Made by a program: the position numbers and the translations under genes | Shown: piece by piece, positions 48,454-60,835 of the stretch | Position numbering within the stretch: the stretch's first letter is position 1 | How the letters are laid out: every line of letters starts with the position of its first letter | Notes under the pieces: model-generated | Databases searched by the model: none | What the model saw: the letters and a program-made list of their open reading frames with translations, nothing else | What the model was told of the DNA's origin: nothing | NCBI GenBank assembly: GCA_006386115.1 | Contig: VFIW01000002.1 | Coordinates: 806,001 to 870,000, forward strand | DNA from: Globisporangium splendens | Taxonomy: Eukaryota; Oomycota; Peronosporomycetes; Pythiales; Pythiaceae | Length of the DNA: 64,000 nt | Reading direction: 5' to 3'

Positions 48454-51184
48454 TTAATACTCGTTGGACGCTTCGATGGTGCGCAATGCGTAGGTGATCT
48501 GGTACGCTGTTGGACGCTGCGCGGGGTCAAAGGATAAGCACTTTTCGGCCAACTCGAGGATCTGTGGCGGACAAGTGGGCGTAAAGCTCGGTCGGAGAGT
48601 GCCTGCTGCGACCATTTGAAGCACGGCGACTTCGTTCAACATATTGTCTGCTGGACCGCGCAAGTTCTGGTACGGAAGCTCATGGGTGTCCATTTCGGCG
48701 AGCACGGCGCCAAATGAAAACACATCACACGACTGGTCGTAGTCGTTATTGCCTGAAATCACTTCAGGCGCCAACCACTTGCCCGTACCGACTCCGGCCG
48801 TCATCGTTCCCTGTTCGGATTGGAAGCGGGAGATGCCGAAATCGCTCAGCTTTGCGTTCATCTGCTCACCTAGCAGCACGTTTCCGGATTTCAGATCTCG
48901 ATGCACCAGTGGTGGGGTGAACGAGTGCAAGTACACAAGGGCTTCGGCGACATTCAGCATAATCTTGAGCTTCTCGCGTGTCCACACGCCGCGGAAATCA
49001 TCCGCATTGTTGATCAGGTAGGATCGCAGGTCTCCATTTACCATGTACTCGAACAGCGCCTGCAGATCCAACTCGATGGTCCACGCGACACCGATGAGTG
49101 GTACAATGCACGGATGATCGATCTTGGAGACCATCTTGATCTCACTGATAAAGTCTTGCGTACGTTGCCACGTGACTTCGTCACGTTTCAGTCTCTTCGA
49201 GGCGACAAGTTGCGTTTGGCGATACCGCGCAAGCCACACGACACCAAATCCTCCTGCGCCGATGCGGTGAATATCTTCGACATCTTCATAGCGAACCTGG
49301 AGTGATATCAGTTCTTGATCATCCCATAAGGAGCGACGTGAACTGCCCAGATTTGTGTAGTTGCCCGAGCTTAGGGAGCTGTGTTTCGCCGAACTTGTTC
49401 CTAGACCCGCATGGTAATCCATTGCATCTTCCTCGGGCACTCGGCGACGACGTATCCATATCACCGATCCGACGATGACGACAACGACTACGAGCGCGGC
49501 GCTGATGCCCCCAATGAGCCCGGCGTTGTTGCTTTTCGACGTTGAAGTCACCGAAGTCTCGCTGTCCCCTTGTACACACACAGTCACGCCACTAAGTGAC
49601 TGCTGCATCGACGCGTCACACGCCAATGGTCCGAACGAATCAACGCGCAGGGTCTCGATTCCACTGAGGAAGTCGAACTCGGACTGATTGAGGACCAAGC
49701 CGTTGAAGGAGTTCAATTCCAGGTTTCTAAAAGAAATGCAGCGTGAACACAGAGAAATAGCAACGTCAGAATGGAAAATTATGGAACTGCAAGCTTGAAT
49801 AGCAGTCAAAGGAAGACGTACAGATACTGCAAGTTTTTCATCGAAAACAGCCTCGATGGGAGGGCAGTGAGCAAGTTGTTGGACAAATCTCTGTAAATCA
49901 CAAAAAGACACAATGGATGTCAGCAAATCTGGCCGTGGACGTCTCAATAATGACCTGGAAAGCTCCACATGCACACACACGTACAAGTATTCCAAGTTGG
50001 GAGCGGCTGCGTCGAATGCTTCGAAGCTGTTGGACGACACATCCCTGTATAGCAAAAACAAAAACAGAGCAACTTTGTGAACATGAAGGAGTCCACTGGC
50101 AGATCGAAAAGCTCACGATTGCTGCATCGCGTTTAGAGGCACGTACAGTGTCAACAGCGACTTGATATTGAGCAACTTGGATTCCATCGCATCCAAGTTG
50201 TTTTGCGTCAAGTTTCTGCAAGCAGGAGAGAGATTCATATGGTGAGTACTAGCATGTTGTGAATGGCACCAATGGCAATTCTTAGCACGTACAATCGCTC
50301 GAGGGTGACAAATTTGGCCATATCCGTTGGCACTTTCTCCAGCAGGCAGTTCGTGATGCTGAGACTCACGAGTGTGTACGGGAACATTTGCTCCTCGAAC
50401 TTCTTGATGTTGATGTTGGCGAACGTGACGTCGCGGAGACTGGTCTTCGTTGGCAAGAGCCAATTCGCGATCTTGGTCTGCACGACCCAACCTTTCACAC
50501 CAGTCGTATTGGTTCCGCCAGCAAGCACCCTACAACGCCAAGAGATCAAATCCGTCAGTCAGAACGGCTGTCAGACAAGCTCTTAGCTTACAAAAAGCCA
50601 ACTTACAGGCTTGTCGTCGAGTTCGGCAAGTCCAGCGCCGCGACGTTTTGCAAGACGTCTTCATTCTTGGATGGGAACCCACGCGTAGCGTTCGCCACGG
50701 GTCTTCCCGCCAGATTACTCGGTGAGAACGGGATGAAAAATTTGAACGACGAGTACGACTGCAGCGATGTATTAGTCGTCCCATTGAGTCTCACTTCGTC
50801 ACTAGCCACAGTGTCTGCGTCACTGGCGTTGGTCTTGAAACACTCAATACCACAAGAGTTGCTCGAGTTCGTCGGAGCCACACACGAGCTCAGCGCTTTG
50901 GTTTCGCCCCAGCCACCAACAGCTTTCTCGCACGCTGCGAGCGATGGGTACTGGATGCATGGTCTCCCTGTTGCGCACTGCGACTGACACGAGAACGTGA
51001 GCGTGTTGAACAGCGCGCACTGGCCAGCGCTGGCGATCACCGTGTCAGCATCGCTCATGTCAGCCGCATAGGAGGAAGAAGACGACAAGGAGGATGCTGT
51101 TATCGCGGCGCTACTTGGAGCTAGAGGTGTGACGACAAGCTGAAGCACCACAGCCGCAGCGACGTGAGACAGCAGTCGGAGCAT
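48454..51184 (-). CDS. LRR receptor-like kinase 1 (oomycete type), six exons
   Basis: Exons 51184-50607, 50529-50293, 50215-50147, 50044-49985, 49890-49822 and 49726-48454 join, all in phase 2, to 761 residues. The order is: signal peptide (MLRLLSHVAAAVVLQLVV), N-terminal Cys module (CALFNTLTFSCQSQCATGRPC), LRRs one per small exon (69, 60 and 69 nt), a juxtamembrane cap with two Cys (ACDASMQQ...VTVCV), a membrane span (GGISAALVVVVVIVGSVIW), then a TKL-type kinase. Kinase motifs: GAGGFGVVWLA, VASKRLK for the ATP lysine, HRDLKSGNVLL, SDFGISRFQ and GTGKWLAPEV. All catalytic residues are present. The usual VAIK reads VASK, as in the two other receptor kinases here. The ligand is unknown. Confidence 0.93.
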
Positions 51185-52425
51185 CTTTGGCAGCACAACA
51201 CGCACAGCAATGGGCTTGTACTTGTGAAGACACGCGCTTGGACTGGAGCGCACAGGCAAGGAGGACGCGGCGGAGGAGCTGCTTGCGCTCGCGGCCGCCA
51301 GTTGACAAATGGCAGTAGCGCAACGCTGCTGTTAAACGTCCATGGCGTTCGGTATTTCGGCTGCGATCATGCTCAGAAGAACGCAGAAAACGGCCAGTCA
51401 AAGTATTGTTAGTGGAGCAGTCACAGCAGCTACGGAACTAATCGCACAGTAGACGAGACGGAGAAGCTTGTTTAAGGATGGAAACGCTCTCTAATACGGG
51501 ATCAACTTAACGAAACTCTTTTTCAACAGGATAGTGCAGGTGCTGCGAAATGATCGCCACAGGCTTCGAGGTCAACGAAATGGATTGACGTAAATCGATT
51601 GCGTGAGACGTGATACACAAGGCTGTCGATGTTTCAGGCGCTGCATGACTCAACCCACGTGTAGTCGACTTCCATGCTCGCATCCACAAAGACCTCAGTG
51701 CTTTACGCAGGCGTCTGTCCCGTCAAGATAAAGTCGGTTGTGCTCCACCGACAAAAAAGAGAGTTTTGTGCGCAATGGAGGATTGCAACCATCGATGACA
51801 CAAATGCGAGGGAAAGCCTACAACTGTTTCTTTCTTTTATAGAAAAAGTGATGTTAAACGGGAATCAAATGAAGCCACATGAAAAAAGATGAGGGAGAAG
51901 GGAAAAAAGTAGTGGCACTTGTTGCTGTTGCGATGTCTGCACAAGTCAACGTCGTATTTCATAGCAGATTGTCCGCAGATGTAGTTGCGGTCCTCAACCG
52001 TAAATGCCTTCTGCAGGTTCGATTTATTGGTTACGTCCTTTCGACTATGCAACTGCGGTTAGGGTTGCTGTAATCGGATTGGGTCTGACCACACGGACTC
52101 CATTTTTACAGTGAGGCATGCTTCACTTAGCGCCATAGAGCCATCCGTTTAGAGAATCACTTTGCTTACAGATTGCAAGTACAATATTTAGTTAAAGAAA
52201 CGGAATGTAAAAGCGGGGCATCAATCAAGGTCTCCCAGCCACTACTCTCTAAATCGATATTATAGAGAGATGGTCTTTTTTTGCTACGACCCTCTCAGAC
52301 AGACACTTTTTGATGACCAGCGCAAGCAAAATACAAAAAAGGTGTTATATAGAAACATACTTCAGAATAGGACCATCCGCACAAAAGAAGACCATGTTTG
52401 CTTTTCCACGCTTCACTCACACTGC
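51185..52425. other. Interval between two tandem receptor kinase genes, no gene recognised
   Basis: 1.2 kb upstream of receptor kinase 1 and downstream of receptor kinase 2. Short frames only. Confidence 0.5.
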
Positions 52426-55129
52426 TTACAACGAAAAGTGCATATTCCGCTGGATCGTACGCAGAATGTACGCGATTTCGACTGCACTCGGACGCGCAGT
52501 AGGCTCAAACGACAGGCACCGAGCCGCGAGCTCCTTGATATTCTCGGGGCACGTCTCGGAGAACGCCGGCACGAGCTCACCCTTGGCCACGAGCTGCAGT
52601 ATCGCGACTTCGGCCAGTTGGTTCCCGTTCGCACCACGTAGCTCCTCGTAGGGCACTGCATGGGTGTCAATCTCCGAGAGCACGACGCCAAACGCGTAAA
52701 TATCAGCGCTTTGGTCGTAGTCGCTTTTACCAGAGATCACTTCGGGTGCGAGCCATTTCCCCGTTCCGACACCCGCGGTCATCGTGTTGTCCTCGGAGCT
52801 GAACCGCGAGACGCCAAAGTCTGTGAGCTTGGCTTCCAACTCTTCCGAGAGCAGCACATTCCGAGATTTCAAGTCGCGATGCACCAATGGCGGAGTAAAC
52901 GAGTGCACGTACACGAGCGCCTCGACGATGCCGATCGCGATCTGGATCTTCTCGCGCGTCCACTCTCTGGGTGTGTACGAATCCATGAGGTACGTTCGTA
53001 GATCGCCGTGCTCCAAGTACTCAAAGAGCGCCTGGATGTCGGATTCCACTGTCCACGCTGCACCGATAAACTTGACAATGTGCGGATGGTCGAACTTCGC
53101 GACCAACTTGATCTCGGCGATAAAAGCCTGAGTACGCTGTCGATCGGTCTCACCTGGTTTTAGTCGCTTCGATGCCAGAACTTGCGACTTCCGGTATTTC
53201 ACGAGCCAGACGACTCCGTACGCACCGCTACCAATCGTTTTGATATCTTCAATGTCGTCGTAGTTGAGCTGCACCGAGAGAAGGTCCGAGTCGTTCCAAA
53301 TCGACACGAACGTACCCCCTTGCGAGGATTTATTGCTGCTGCCACTTTTCCCACCAGAAGCGTTGATTCCACCTGTAGCCAGCTCTGTCCCTCTTTTCCT
53401 GTTCGACGAGCCGTCCCCCGTCGGCGTTTGCTCGAGCTCGTATTTCTGGTCTGTGTTTTGTTGTCCCCGTCGTCGGCGCATCCACACGAACAGCCCAATG
53501 AGACTGATCACGACAACACCGCCCACGATCCCACCGGCGATCACTGCTGTGTTTCCCGAAGACGACGACGACGACGTGCTCGAACTGGTTTGGTCAGAAT
53601 TGTTTGCTGCCGACGGCGTCGACGACACGAACTCCGCATCGTCGAGCACACAGAGCGAGATTCCGCCAAGTTGTTTCTGTTTTGTTGCATCACACGGTAA
53701 TGCATCCGCGAACGCAGAGACTTCGAGCGTCGATAGTTTCTGAAGGAAGGCGTACTGAGAATTGGAGATCGCGGGAGTCTGTAAAGGGTTGCCTCGAATG
53801 GATCTGGATGAATGCACGAGTAAGAACCAACGCAAGCCACACATCCCAGAAACAACGCCACTTACAGCGTCTTCAAATCTGTCATTTGATAAATCACACT
53901 TGGAATCGCTGTCAACGAATTGGACGAGAGATTTCTAAGGAGAACACAGAAAACAAGTATAAACGTCGGTAAGGAGCTGATGCCTTTTTACGTAACAAAA
54001 TTGCCAGGTACGCACAATTTCTCCAACTTTGGCATCGCTGCGGTAAAGTTTGTGAGATTGTTGCCGTATAAATTCCTATTACACAGTTGACAAACCCAGT
54101 AAATCAGTCAGTATAAGACCGTACACAACGTATTTGTCAACTAGCAGTCGAATAACAATCGCACGCACAGCTCCAGCAAAAAGTCAATCGAGTCGTCCGC
54201 CGTCACCTCGGTGATGTAATTCAAGTCCAGCGACCTAGCAAACGATTCGGTTAGTCCAGTTCCACCCACCAACATTTACAGACAGATGCACACGTACAAT
54301 GTCAGGAGCTGCGTCAGAGTGCTCAGTTTCTCAGGAAACGACGGCAACAGTGTGTTTCTCAGCGTCAGCTCGGACATCCGCGCGGCGGGGAGCATCCCGG
54401 CGATCGTCGTGGCGCTGGTTTCCAGGTTGAGGTTCGCGATCTTCACGTTGGCCACAAACGTATTGTTAGACAGCAAGTTGGTCGCGAACACGACGTTGGC
54501 GACTTTGCCCTTGATGCTCTGCTCCGTTGAGCCACCAATAATGTTTCTACCGTCACAACAAAACACACCCATATGCAGTGTAAGCTTCCTGTAGCATATA
54601 ACAAGCAGCAAGGCACATGAACTTACACGTCGGTGCAGGTGTCCGCGAGCACGAGCACGTCCATGACTTGCAGCTTGTCGTTGTTTTTCCAGGCATCATA
54701 GTCCGTGGGGACGATCTTGGAGAGTGCCTCGACATCATTTGCCCACGCACTGGAGCTCGCTGCGAGCTGCTTCTCCTGCTTGCTCTTGTACGTGCCATAG
54801 GGGATATAGAACGTGAAGTTCGGGTACGTCATCCCCAAGTCGAGACTCTCGGCGAACTTGAAGCACTCGTAGTGGCACGGGTCCGAGATCGTCATCACGC
54901 ACGTGCTGAAGTTGCTGAGCGCCTCGACGCCGCACTGGTGGTCCGAGTCCGCGAAGTCGTACAGCGCTTCGTCCGTGATCAGACACGGGTGCGTCCTCGT
55001 GCAGAGCGCATTGCACTCGAACGTGAGCGTGTTCTTCGGCCGCGAACACGTGCGCGCATTGACGTTAGCGCAGCATATCGTCACTACAAGCAGCACTACC
55101 AGTGGGAGCAGCGCGGTTCGTGAGCGCAT
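52426..55129 (-). CDS. LRR receptor-like kinase 2, six exons
   Basis: Exons 55129-54627, 54546-54298, 54234-54169, 54075-54016, 53934-53866 and 53803-52426, every intron phase 2, total 774 residues. Signal peptide (MRSRTALLPLVVLLVVTICCANVNA) precedes the Cys module CSRPKNTLTFECNALCTRTHPC. LRRs lie on exons of 249, 66, 60 and 69 nt. The juxtamembrane cap (LPCDATKQKQLGGISLCV) is followed by a Ser-rich stalk, a membrane span (GGIVGGVVVISLIGLFVWM) and a kinase with GSGAYGVVWLV, VLASKRLK, HRDLKSRNVLL, TDFGVSRFS and GTGKWLAPEV. It is a tandem relative of kinase 1, about half identical in the kinase domain by eye. All catalytic residues are present. Confidence 0.94.
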
Positions 55130-55943
55130 TGTGTGCCCACTGTGGACGGCAGACGACGCCACGCAGGACTCGCAAGCGCGGCACATGTTGTGGCACTGTT
55201 GAGAAGCGATTCCTGTCTGAGGTTGTGCCAAACGCACAAGAGCTGTCCCTGAGGACGCGCGCACAGTTGTGAATGGCGCAAGACGCTGGTTCATTCGGGT
55301 CAGTCAGTCCACTGACTACACCCTGTATCGTCTGTGGACAGAATGAGCTGGAAGGTCGAAACAATACGGAAACGCCAATAGAATCTGTTTATACGGGCTG
55401 TAACAATATAGTTCAATAAAATTCTGATCTATTAGGAACAACAACTCTGCACTCCGATCGATTTATACAGTTGCTGCGATTGAAGGGTTTTAGTCCACAG
55501 AGAGTGAGCTCTTGCTTTCGCGTCAGATCCAGAGAAAGTGCTGTTTCGTCTCTCTAAATTCATGTGTGGATGCCTCAAGTTCAACACAGTGCGGCATAAA
55601 AGGCACCCTTTCGAGTAAATAGCAACAAGTGCGGACACATTCGCCTTTCTTGTGGGCACACTAGGAAAGTCGCAAATAGGGACACTTGATGCAGATTAAT
55701 GGCAGTGATCTGCTGAATGATGACCAGCCAAAGAAGCACATCGGCCACTGCCGAAACAGATGACGCTGGCACCACAGCAAGTTGGCTCAAAGCTGTGTGG
55801 AGAGACGTAAAAGAGCTCACCAGCTGCTGGTGCCTGATCTGAACATCCAAGCTGGCATTCCCACATTTCATTCCAGCACGCGCCGTCATTTGCCGATTTG
55901 CTGCGACTCTCTCGTGTTTCCGGCGCAAGTGAGTGGACAGAGC
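55130..55943. other. Divergent interval between receptor kinase 2 and elicitin-like gene
   Basis: 814 bases that should hold both promoters. No gene is recognised. Confidence 0.5.
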
Positions 55944-56948
55944 ATGCGCTTTGTGCCCATCCCAAGGTTACTCGTCGTCGCAATCGTGGCCGCGTGCCGC
56001 GTCAGCGATGCATGTTCTCAATTGACGAATGCAGGAGGCGTGACTGCCACTGTCACTCCAACGAGTGCGATTGACTCGAGGGGAGATGCGTGGCAATCTG
56101 GGACCATCATGCCCTTAGCACCTTCATCCGATTCGTCCACGGGCAACGACTTTGAGATGGAGCTCGTCGACTCTTCGACGCCATCGCCGACTCCACCGCC
56201 GCGAGCGTCTGCAGATTCCACAACGTTCCGACTCGTGCCGACCATGCCGTGCAACCAGACCGTCGCTGCGACCACGGTGCAAGTGTACACGAAGAACCGA
56301 GCGCTCTTTGAGGAGTGCGTGGGCAAAGCCAAGTACCAGATTTTCCCGTTCTCCGGCGTGCTCCCGACACCCGCACAGATCACGATGCAGGCGATCGTGC
56401 CAGCGTGCACCGCGATCTTCACAGGCATACTGCTCTTGGGGATCCCACAGTGCGATGTCGGCTCCATGCCACTGAAAAGCGTCTCTGAGACACTACTGAA
56501 GGTCACCGTCGACATCCGGTCGGGTCTCCCATGCCCAGACTCGCAGCAGTTCTTCAATCTCATTGTTTGGCGCCGCGACTCGAATCTGGCTCAAGACGCT
56601 GGCTTGCCGTACGACAGCGGCTCAGAGCTGTACGCTGAGTACACGAGGAACCTCTGGAAATCGCTCACAACGTACAATGTGCACGTGGGGTCCGATCTCA
56701 CGATCGGGTACGACGGTGACGGGCTCGACGGCGATGCAAGTGGCAGCGCCTCCGATGCGACCGGAGCAAGCAAGGTTGGCAGTACCAGCAGCCAGCCAGC
56801 ATCGACTCCGTCTTTGTCGCCGAGAGCAGGAACGTCTGAAGCCACGACCAGCACTTTGAGTGGCGCGACCACGATCTTTGAGCCGCGAACAGCTACATTC
56901 ATGACGGGTATAGTGGTTGCCGTGCTTGCTGGGAGTGTTTGGAGCTGA
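55944..56948 (+). CDS. Elicitin-like secreted protein, predicted GPI-anchored
   Basis: 334 residues with signal peptide (MRFVPIPRLLVVAIVAACRVSDA), a Ser/Thr/Pro-rich stretch, an elicitin-like domain (~98-200), a long Ser/Thr/Gly-rich stalk and a hydrophobic tail (FMTGIVVAVLAGSVWS) typical of GPI anchoring. The domain has Cys at 103, 125, 155, 170 and 197. Spacings of 22, 30, 15 and 27 fit the elicitin pattern (about 24, 29, 15, 24), but the third Cys, five residues before the fourth, is Ala150. PFSGVLPTPAQITMQAIVPACTAIFTGI...PQCDV resembles the sterol-binding core. Elicitins bind and move sterols, and many trigger plant immunity; this family member is of the long, anchored, wall-associated type. 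Any host effect is not known. Confidence 0.7.
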   Translation: MRFVPIPRLLVVAIVAACRVSDACSQLTNAGGVTATVTPTSAIDSRGDAWQSGTIMPLAPSSDSSTGNDFEMELVDSSTPSPTPPPRASADSTTFRLVPTMPCNQTVAATTVQVYTKNRALFEECVGKAKYQIFPFSGVLPTPAQITMQAIVPACTAIFTGILLLGIPQCDVGSMPLKSVSETLLKVTVDIRSGLPCPDSQQFFNLIVWRRDSNLAQDAGLPYDSGSELYAEYTRNLWKSLTTYNVHVGSDLTIGYDGDGLDGDASGSASDATGASKVGSTSSQPASTPSLSPRAGTSEATTSTLSGATTIFEPRTATFMTGIVVAVLAGSVWS

Positions 56949-57186
56949 ATACGTAAGAGTGTTGTGTGCATTTATGTGTGTATGTTTACATTCCCCCTTC
57001 ATGTACGAATGCTGGAACCAAGTCACACGTCAATACGTGTACCAACATCGTTTGTAAGATACAAAATACGAACGTAGACACGATGGCTTTGAGCTTTGTC
57101 TAAAGCGAGTCGCACGAATCACGGGAAACACAAACTAAGCCAACTCATAGTAGAACTCGACCAAATCTACGCACTATTACCAGATT

Positions 57187-57640
57187 ATGGATGTCGCCGG
57201 AGATCCCGCCAGTTGTTTACAAGCACACCAAGCTCACCGAGTTGTACGTGCCTAGCTGCTCAACGAGCTGTTGATGCACAAAGCCAAAGAGCTGATATAA
57301 TTTTCTCTTCTGCATGCAGATACTTGAGCCGGAATCGAGATATGGCAGAGGTCACGCTCACGAATGAGCAGGCCAACTTCATTTACATGTTGACCAAGTT
57401 CACGATCGATGCCGCTGCGCTTCGTACGGATTGCTCCGCGTCGCAGAAAATCACCATCCACGGGTACACGATTTGCATCAAAGGTGGTGCGAAAAACGAA
57501 TCGATCATCAAGCGCAGTCGTGCCGCGGCTCTCAGTTCTGGCTCCGAGACAATGACTTCGTCAACAGCTCCAGAGTATTCGTTTGCAAGCGACACAACCG
57601 ACTACCTTTATAAGGTGAGGTATATTTAGGTTCATCGTCG
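57187..57640 (+). pseudogene. Receptor-kinase relic A: last LRR exons and juxtamembrane cap only
   Basis: Two exons of a receptor kinase like the one at 60836-63989 are recognisable: an LRR piece ending KHTKLTEL before a GTACGT donor near 57245, and after CAG (57320) YLSRNRDMAEVTLTNEQANFIYMLTKFTIDAAALRTDCSASQKITIHGYTICIKG. This matches LTNEQANFIYNLDNFSID..LQTDCAAAQK in the intact gene. No membrane span or kinase follows. The frame stops at 57629, and a retroelement fragment begins within ~70 bp. Confidence 0.8.
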
Positions 57641-57699
57641 TGACCTACAATATCCATTCTCCTACCTAATCTTCATTACGAATTTCATGTAGGAGTGTA

Positions 57700-58860
57700 A
57701 CTGTGTTTATTACGCGGATTGCAATAGATCACTTCTGACTGCTAAATAATCTTTGACCAGGATGGCATGTTCTCTTGGTCCTATGTGAGGCTGCCTTGTG
57801 TTGTCCAATGACCTTGGGTCTTCCGAACTTCTCATTAGCCAATGCATGACGTCGTTGTCAAGATCCTGGGTGAGATTGTTGAAAGCAGCTCTTTGAGTTG
57901 GGAAGTGAACCTGCGTTGAGGTTCTGGTGTCCATGGCTAGGTTGGCGGCTGAGTCCGCCATCTTGTTGAAGGCACGGTAGTGATGGTACCATCCTCGGAT
58001 GTCGATGCAATCCGCGAGTCGTCGACTTGTCTGGTATAAACGTGCCAATCGGTGCTGTCGAGGGGACCGATGCATTCTCTGTTGGGAGATAATGAGTGCA
58101 CTGTCTCCAATCACGTACAACGGTTCGAAGTGACTGCGTTGGGCTTCTCGGAGTCCATGTATGAGACCCCAGTACTCGGCAAAGTTGTTGGTCGTGTCCT
58201 TCCTGCTATACGCCATGCTGGCGGCCCAAATTAAACTGGCTGTGTGCGAGTCCTTATGGACACGCACGATAATGGATCCAGTCCCTCCTGGTCCTGGATT
58301 GCCGCGTGATCCACCATCGAAAAACAACAGGTAAACGCCGCGAGTATCATTTGGAGTCAAGGGGATGACGTCGGTTTGGCTGAGAAAGCAGTCGACATAT
58401 GCCTTGAGAACTGCTGCAACCGTGTGACCGTCAGAGCCTCCAGCTTGCGCTTCAGCGAGTCGTGCGAGGTTTCGCATTCCTGCCTCTAATCTGGTCATCA
58501 TGACCGCCATCTCAGCAGTCGATTCGATTGGACCCGAATCTATGCGTCGCAGATGCGCACACCAAATGGATTGTATGAGCGACGCGCTCATATATCGACA
58601 CAGCATGTGTGCGACGGGATAGAGATGATCTTGGAGATGTTCATTGGAGAACTTGTGTCCGATAGTGTGTCTCTTGATCGTGGTCCATGCATGCGTTGGA
58701 GTATGTGGTAGATCCAGACTGAAGATCCAGATTGCGGGGTCGTGACCAGGAGTGATTCCGATCTTCGCCCATAGCGCATAAAAGTAGTTCCACACCAGTT
58801 TAGCTTTCGGACACTCCCAGTCTTTCTGCTTTTCACACCCTCAAACATGCCATCCTCGAA
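57700..58860 (-). mobile_element. 5'-truncated non-LTR retroelement, RNase H part only
   Basis: A minus-strand frame (58795-57710, 361 codons, no ATG at the 5' end) carries a type I RNase H: LLFFDGGSRGNPGPGGTGSIIV, TNNFAEYWGLIHGLREA, VIGDSALIISQQ, NKMADSAANLAMD. All four acidic residues can be seen. An RNase H at the C-terminal end of a retroelement protein with no reverse transcriptase upstream fits a 5'-truncated LINE-type insertion. Boundaries are approximate and I could not identify a target-site duplication or a clear 3' tail. Confidence 0.75.
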
Positions 58861-58886
58861 TTCTCCATCAATCCTCAAAGTGGAGG

Positions 58887-59990
58887 ATGTGGACCCTCAC
58901 TGCCCTCGCAACTGCCTCGGCGCTCGTGGTGCTCCGCTTTGATTCTAGTCTGGCTGCGCGAGGATCCTGCCCTGTGGTTTCAGCGCATACGCTATCGAGC
59001 GCTTGCAGTGGCGCGCGCGAGACCTACCATGCGTGCGTGGCACCAGTGACCGCATCTAGCACTTCCTATCAGTGTTTTGGAAGCCGAAGAGACCAACTTG
59101 TGGTCCTAATCCCGTTCGACGAAGCCACAAATGCGGCTTTGCAGCGTCACCTCCTCCAGCAAGCGAAACGCTTCAAGGCGGCGATGACACGGAAACGTAC
59201 TTTTCGGTGAGCAACGACGACCTCACGGCAATCGCGGCCATGAAGTTGTCCAGCGAGGCTACCAATGTGTACGCACCGGCCGGTATTCTTGCGTTCTGCT
59301 GTTGAAGCGCTTTTGTCTTATTTACTGTTTTCGATTTTCAAAACATAAACCGAGTGTTTCGAGGCGGGAACAGTCGGACTAGAGTGAGCAAAGGCTTTGT
59401 CGCGAATGCCGCCTTCGACGAGAACTTCCTCGACGGTCAGACGCAGTTGCCGGGGACCATGGTTGAGAATATCAACTTGAAGGACTCCGTGTCAACACTC
59501 GTCGCCAACCAGCCATCGAACATATCCACCACACTTCCCTTCGCAACAACTTCACAGAGACTCCGTCGGCGATCTTCAGCAATCTGAAACTTTTTTTTCC
59601 TGTACGTACTTTATCGTGCATCCTATGTTTTCGAAGCAGCTCGTTCAGCCCAACTTTGCCTCATTTGAACAGGGATATCACTGTCAATGCGAAGATGACC
59701 AACGTTTCATTCACGAACGAACAAGCCAATTTCATCAATACGATGGTGGATTTCAAGATCGATACCACGAACCTTTAACAAGATTGCGTGGGATCGGAGC
59801 GGTTCTGCTTCAGTCTCCATCATTTCAGGGGCTACATCTCTGACGGAATAAACGAAACGATCACTACAGGACCACGCATCATGTTAGACCTCGTGCATAT
59901 TGCTCAAAGCCGACTCAATAGACGGAGAAATGGTGTTTTAGGCTGTAGTGCCTACTCGGCAAAATCCATGCTACCAAGCATTATAGTTTT
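58887..59990 (+). pseudogene. Receptor-kinase relic B: ectodomain with frameshifts and a stop, no kinase
   Basis: It starts with an ATG and signal peptide (MWTLTALATASALVVLRFDSSLA), then the N-terminal module (CPVVSAHTLSSACSGARETYHAC). The frame shifts near 59100-59180, after which YFSVSNDDLTAIAAMKLSSEATNVYA matches the intact gene (NDDLTKITSLNLSSATKAVYV). The next exon (FRGGNSRTRVSKGFVANAAFDENFL) matches exon 2 of the intact gene. A final piece (VSFTNEQANFINTMVDFKIDTTNL, TAA, QDC) matches the juxtamembrane cap but has an in-frame stop near 59778. LRR exons and the kinase are missing. Confidence 0.85.
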
Positions 59991-60835
59991 CGTGTGAAAA
60001 GATAAGTTGCAAGCACACCCGTTCACCAGCCAATGCTGCTTGCGTAAAAGTCCAGGCTATAGTTACATCGATCATGTGTTGTGGCATGCCATGCAGGCCA
60101 GAATGCAGGTAACGGCAAAGGACCTTGAGCACGATCGACACAATTGACTAATCTCAGTTTCGGGCTACGCAGCAAGAATATCAAGCAAGTAAAGCTGAAA
60201 ATCAGTGCGCTGAGAAGCGAATCCACTGCGAGACTTGGTGATGATCCCGGCTCCGCTGTTCATCGCATTTACTCAGGAAGAACGACAAACCTGGTCAGAC
60301 CTCTTCTTATTTCGAGAAGGAGGAGCCAAGAGCAGGAGCACAACCAGCTCCAAGTTGTACTAGTACTTGGTGCTCGCTGTACCAGAAATCACTACGAGTT
60401 TCTGTTTTTGGAGTTGGATTGATACACGTTGCACTGCTCCTTCTGGCTCCTTGCTCATGATGGCCATTGGGTGTTGTCATTTTTCGTTGCATTGACAGCT
60501 CACTCGAAACAACATGTCCTTTGCAGGTTGATCGACTTATCAAATCATATCAAAAGGGTTTTAGTGTGTCAAATATGTCCATCCATACTGTAGACTCGTC
60601 TGAGAATCCGTCCCACCTTTCACAGTTGATATGTTTCACGTTTATTTTAGGTGTTTGATCCAACACCATTAGGCAAGTGCTTCAACAAAAAAAGTATATT
60701 ATGTGTAAAAAAAGGACAACTGACTCGTTTCTGTGCGTAGAAAAATTCCATGTCAAAATGAGCACGAGGAGCTCTGCAAATGGAGGTGTCTGGCGCCTCG
60801 CATTCGCTGTTTTCCCCACGCAGAAGAGCAAGACG
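59991..60835. other. Interval upstream of receptor kinase 3, no gene recognised
   Basis: Relatively AT-rich. It includes the promoter of receptor kinase 3. Short frames have no recognisable features. Confidence 0.5.
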
